Part shown: piece by piece, positions 60,716 through 64,000 of the stretch | Position numbering within the stretch: the first letter of the stretch is position 1 | Layout: each line of letters starts with the position of its first letter | From: Beta vulgaris subsp. vulgaris | Taxonomy: Eukaryota; Streptophyta; Magnoliopsida; Caryophyllales; Amaranthaceae | Assembly: GCF_026745355.1 (NCBI RefSeq) | Contig: NC_079205.1 | Span: forward strand, 69,283-133,282 | Direction of reading: 5' to 3' | DNA: 64,000 nt | The notes under the pieces: generated by a model | What the model saw: only the letters and a program-made list of their open reading frames with translations | Told to the model about the DNA's origin: nothing | Databases searched by the model: none | Program-made: the position numbers and the translations under genes

Positions 60716-63393
60716 TCACGGTAAATCTTCTTCCGCATCATCATCATCATCAAAATCTTCGAGATTCTCATAAACTTGTAGATCATCTTCACTATCATCC
60801 TCGTCGCCATTATCAGAATCCCTACTATCGTTAAGCATTACATCCTCATTTTGTTCTTCTTCCCCGTCAAAATCATAGTCTGGAATCTCATTTGGAGCAC
60901 AAAGAGTTGAAGGAACTCACTTATCTCCTCTTGAAAGAATAATGAGTCCACTGGAGTTTCAATTGAAGACCTTGCCTTAGTCTGAAACACTGCCCACCAT
61001 TGCACTCTACCCCTACTTAAACTAGGATAAGGGGCATAATAGACTTGGCTAACTTGGTATGATAATACAAAGGGATCATATTTTGGGTACTTCTTACTAT
61101 GATTTATTTCAATGAGTTTGTATTGTTCATGTACATTTAAACCACTCAAAGAATCCATCCAATTGCACTTAAACAATATCGTCTTGTAGACTTCCAATGG
61201 ACCATGGTAAACTAGTTCAATTACTTCCTCCAAAATGCCATAATAGTTAACTTCCTCGTGACTTTTAACACACACTCCATAGTTCATAGTTGATTTGTGT
61301 TTGCCATACTCATGTGTTTGAAAATTGTATCCATTAACGAAAAACTGATTCCATGACTTCACTTGTCTAACGGGGCCCATTGCAAGAGCATGAACTACAT
61401 CGATGTTAGTCCCCTCCTGTAGTACCTAATTTCATATTATAGAAAATTTACATAATTTGCGTTAGAAAAACCTTTTATTTAGTTAAAACTTATATTTTAT
61501 TAATGAAAAACTCACATGGTTTTTGAACCATTTAGGATATTCAGCTTCACATTTGCTCCAGATCTCCTCCAATGATATGTGTGGATGTGTCTCCAATATA
61601 TGTTTTTCGAAAATCCTATTATTATTGACGAAGCACGATTAGAGATGTTTTTTAACTAGTTAAACATCACTCGGCATGAAAAACATATTTACCTTTCATA
61701 TTTGCTTAATATACCACTGTTTGCAAGAACATAAAGGTGTGCACGATCATACTCTTTATCTTGCAAGAAGCGTAAACGGCCGTTGGTAGATGTACGCCCA
61801 CAATCCACTCTAAACATCTCAGGAACATTTGGATCATGATGGTTCTCAATAACTGAAGTGACGTTTCTACCCAAATCTCTTGTTTTAGTATCAACTTCTG
61901 GTTGGAAGTAATTCGAACAAAAATATGATATTTCCTCACATAGGTATGCATTGCAAATAGAACCCTCCACACGTGCCTTCTGTACAACCTTACGCTTCAA
62001 GTGATTGAGAAACCTACCAAATAAATCAACGTGTAGATATCGATTATGAAAACTTTGTCATATTAGAACTTCATTCTTAAAAGACGTATTTTTACTAAAA
62101 AATTTCTTTGTTACCTTTCAAAGGGATACATCCACCTATATTGCACTGGACCACCAACCTTAGCTTCATAAGCCAAATGAATCGGCAAATGCTCCATCGA
62201 GTTGAAGAATGCAGGAGGAAATATCTTTTCAAGTTTGCACAAAATTTCAGCTATTTTTATCCAAACGATCCATATCATCGACTTGGATAGTGGATGCACA
62301 TAAGTCACGAAAGAATTGACTGATCTCAGTAATTGCTTTCCAAACATGCGAAGGTAGCAACTCTTTTAAAGCAACCGGTAGTAACCTCTCCATAAAGACA
62401 TGACAATCATGACTTTTCATTCCAAAAAGCCTAGATGTTCGAAGATCAACACATCTACTCAAGTCAGATGCATATCCATCCGGAAACTTTAAGTCACGAA
62501 CCCATTCACATAAGACCTTCCTTTGAGCCTTGTCAAGTGCAAAAGGGGCTTTTGGCATGATTTCGTTTCCCCGTTCGTCGTAGGTGAGCTCTAACTGTCG
62601 CATAAAGCCTTTGCAATCGGGGTTTGATAGGAAAATATGTTAGGACCTTTTCTGGAATAAGCTTGCCTTTAGGAGTCTTCTTGTAGCGATCACACTCACA
62701 TACACTACACTTCACTAAATGTGCATCGCCTTTCCAAAATAGCATACAACCGTTACGACATGCATGTATCTTCTCATGTGGGAGTTGTAAGCCTTTAAGA
62801 ACTTTCTTAGTATCATAGAACGTTGTACTCATTTGGTTGTTATTTGGAATCACTTCATTAAATAAAGATGCAAATCCATCAACACACCTGTGTGGTAAAT
62901 TGTACTCACACTTCAAAGATATTATTCTTGATGATATCTCCAAGACAGATACTTTGCTCCCTTCGTACAACGGGCTATCAGCAGCTTTAAGGAGCTCAAA
63001 AAATTTCTCAGCTTCGTCATTTGGCTCCTCTTCGACATTATTTATTTGCTCATTATTTGGATTTTCTTCATTATGTCCAAGAGCATCAACAATCATGTCT
63101 CGATAAGGATTTGATGGCTCCGATGGGGGTTCGTCAACAGTTTCCCCGTGACATAGCCAAACAAAATAGTTATGACAAAATCCTTTTTTATAAAGATGTT
63201 CTCTAACAATGTCAACATCAAAGAATCGTTTGTTGTTACACCGAAAGCATGGACATCTAATTTTCTCAGCGTCTTTGAATTTATGATTTTGTTGTGCGAA
63301 TTCAATAAAATCTCGAACTCCATTCACAAACTCAGTCTTGAGAAAGCGTCCCTCGCGCCTATCATACATCCAACTACGCTCTCTTCGTTTCAT
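60716..63393 (-). pseudogene. TNP2-type CACTA transposase lacking its catalytic core
   Basis: Exons: 63393-62115, 62013-61693, 61615-61516, 61425-60716. The start MKRRERSWMYDRR is the first ATG. The N-terminal transposase-associated domain (CPCFRCNNKRFFDVDIVREH) and the zinc-like stretch ACRNGCMLFWKGD follow; KVLTYFPIKPRLQRLY ends the N-terminal part. The sequence then jumps directly to ELTYDERGNEIMPKAPF, FPDGYASDLSRCVD and KSHDCHVFMERLLPVALKE, which belong after the DDE core. The core is missing. A one-base loss near 62256 breaks the frame between MDRLDK and IAEILCKLEKIFPPAFF. The C-terminal DUF4216 region (VKSWNQFFVNGYNFQTH, VQWWAVFQTKAR) is present. A further frame change near 60922 precedes an acidic tail. 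This copy cannot encode an active transposase. Confidence 0.85.
62590..62640 (-). other. Deletion junction in the TNP2 gene
   Basis: On the minus strand the frame KPRLQRLYA runs on out of family register, while the next frame begins QLELTYDERGNE. In intact TNP2 proteins several hundred residues, including the catalytic region and the HNLDVMH-type segment, lie between these two motifs. Confidence 0.75.
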
Positions 63394-64000
63394 GATATTC
63401 AATTCTATACAACTCAATTAAAACAATATATTGACAAACTTTAAAATCAATATCGTCATTTACTACATTAAACTTTAATCACTTCAAAATGAAAATAGGA
63501 GTAGCATACATTATGATTTTAAATTACAAGTTATTTGCAATAAGTCAAATTAAAGTAATTTCACCCTACTATCAATTTGTTCATATACCACCAATAGTCT
63601 ATACTTGCAAAGATTTAGGAAATAAGAATCAATTCCCTCCTAAAGCTCACCTACTGACTAGAAGTGGTCCATACAATTTTAAACTACAACAAAAACAAAC
63701 AAATCCAACCAAAACTTATAGCCCAAAAATAATTTGATTAAAAAACGTATGTACTAATCAAAACCATACACCATATATATGCTACAAATGGCAACTTCTC
63801 TCCACTTCTGAGTGGACACTTTACCACTTTTTACTATTTTTTAAATTTCTACCCCACCTCTCTCTTTCCCTCTTTAGATTTCCAATTTCAGAAACTCTCA
63901 CACCTTCACAATCACTGTACTTCCTTCCCTCACACTTTTTCTCTCTCAATCAATCCCCAAAAAAAACCCATATTTTTTTTTGCAATTTTCTCAAGTTCCT
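63394..64000. other. Upstream of TNP2: probable CACTA leader or flank
   Basis: It is AT-rich, then pyrimidine-rich from about 63840 (CTCTCTTTCCCTC). I see no subterminal ACCGACCG repeats and no terminus, so the 5' end of the element is either unlike the 3' end or further right. Confidence 0.45.

Larger units (their letters stand above)
57279..64000 (-). mobile_element. CACTA (En/Spm) transposon, left end to window edge
   Basis: The terminus CACTACAAGAATCC begins at 57279. The preceding CAC (57276-57278) would be one copy of the 3-bp target duplication. Inside are subterminal repeats, a Ptta/TNPA-like gene and a TNP2-type transposase gene, both on the minus strand, so the element's 5' end is to the right. 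I find no inverted TTCTTGTAGTG terminus before 64000, so the right end is probably outside. The element interrupts the ULP1-like gene. Confidence 0.9.

Overview
The window is nuclear DNA from a flowering plant. It has GT-AG (and one GC-AG) spliced genes, a TIR-NB-ARC-TPR gene, CACTA, MULE, copia and LINE transposon remains, and AT-rich gene-poor DNA. PEX5 with 7-10 kb introns and the style of the repeats suggest a eudicot of moderate or large genome size, perhaps Amaranthaceae/Chenopodiaceae. That placement is an impression and was not tested.

Region 1 (1-31.9 kb, minus strand) is one gene, PEX5, the cytosolic receptor for PTS1 peroxisomal cargo. Thirteen exons can be placed by splice signals and protein similarity. 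The last exon or exons lie to the left of the window. Its introns, two of them about 7.6 and 10.4 kb, hold a truncated Ty1/copia element, a LINE 3' remnant, several MITE-like elements and three TIR-bounded elements that carry C-rich, gene-like passenger DNA.

Region 2 (31.9-43.3 kb) holds a 2.55-kb solo-LTR-like element with a perfect 5-bp target duplication, an intronless 1007-residue TNP (TIR-NB-ARC-TPR) gene, a Tourist-like MITE with TTA duplications, and a three-exon LORELEI-like GPI-anchored protein (LLG) gene. PEX5, TNP and LLG are all on the minus strand. From memory, their Arabidopsis counterparts (At5g56290, At5g56220, At5g56170) also lie close together, so this looks like old eudicot microsynteny.

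Region 3 (43.3-57.3 kb) looks like a large Mutator-like (MULE) composite. It contains a FAR1/MULE/SWIM transposase-type gene with one frameshift, a 300-bp satellite with a 900-bp higher-order repeat, two unrelated ORFs that each end in half of a LINE-type endonuclease domain, a gene with a ubiquitin-like C-terminal domain, arrays of an ACACAAACACAATA motif whose orientation flips between the left and right ends, and the C-terminal half of a ULP1-like cysteine protease. MULEs that carry ULP-like genes are known (Kaonashi in Arabidopsis, CUMULE in melon). The remaining accessory set I do not recognise.

Region 4 (57,279 to the window end) is a CACTA transposon that cut the ULP1-like gene. Its TIR and subterminal repeats are at 57.28-57.7 kb. 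It carries a Ptta/TNPA-like gene and a TNP2-type transposase that lacks the catalytic core and has frameshifts, so this copy cannot be autonomous. Its other end lies beyond the window.
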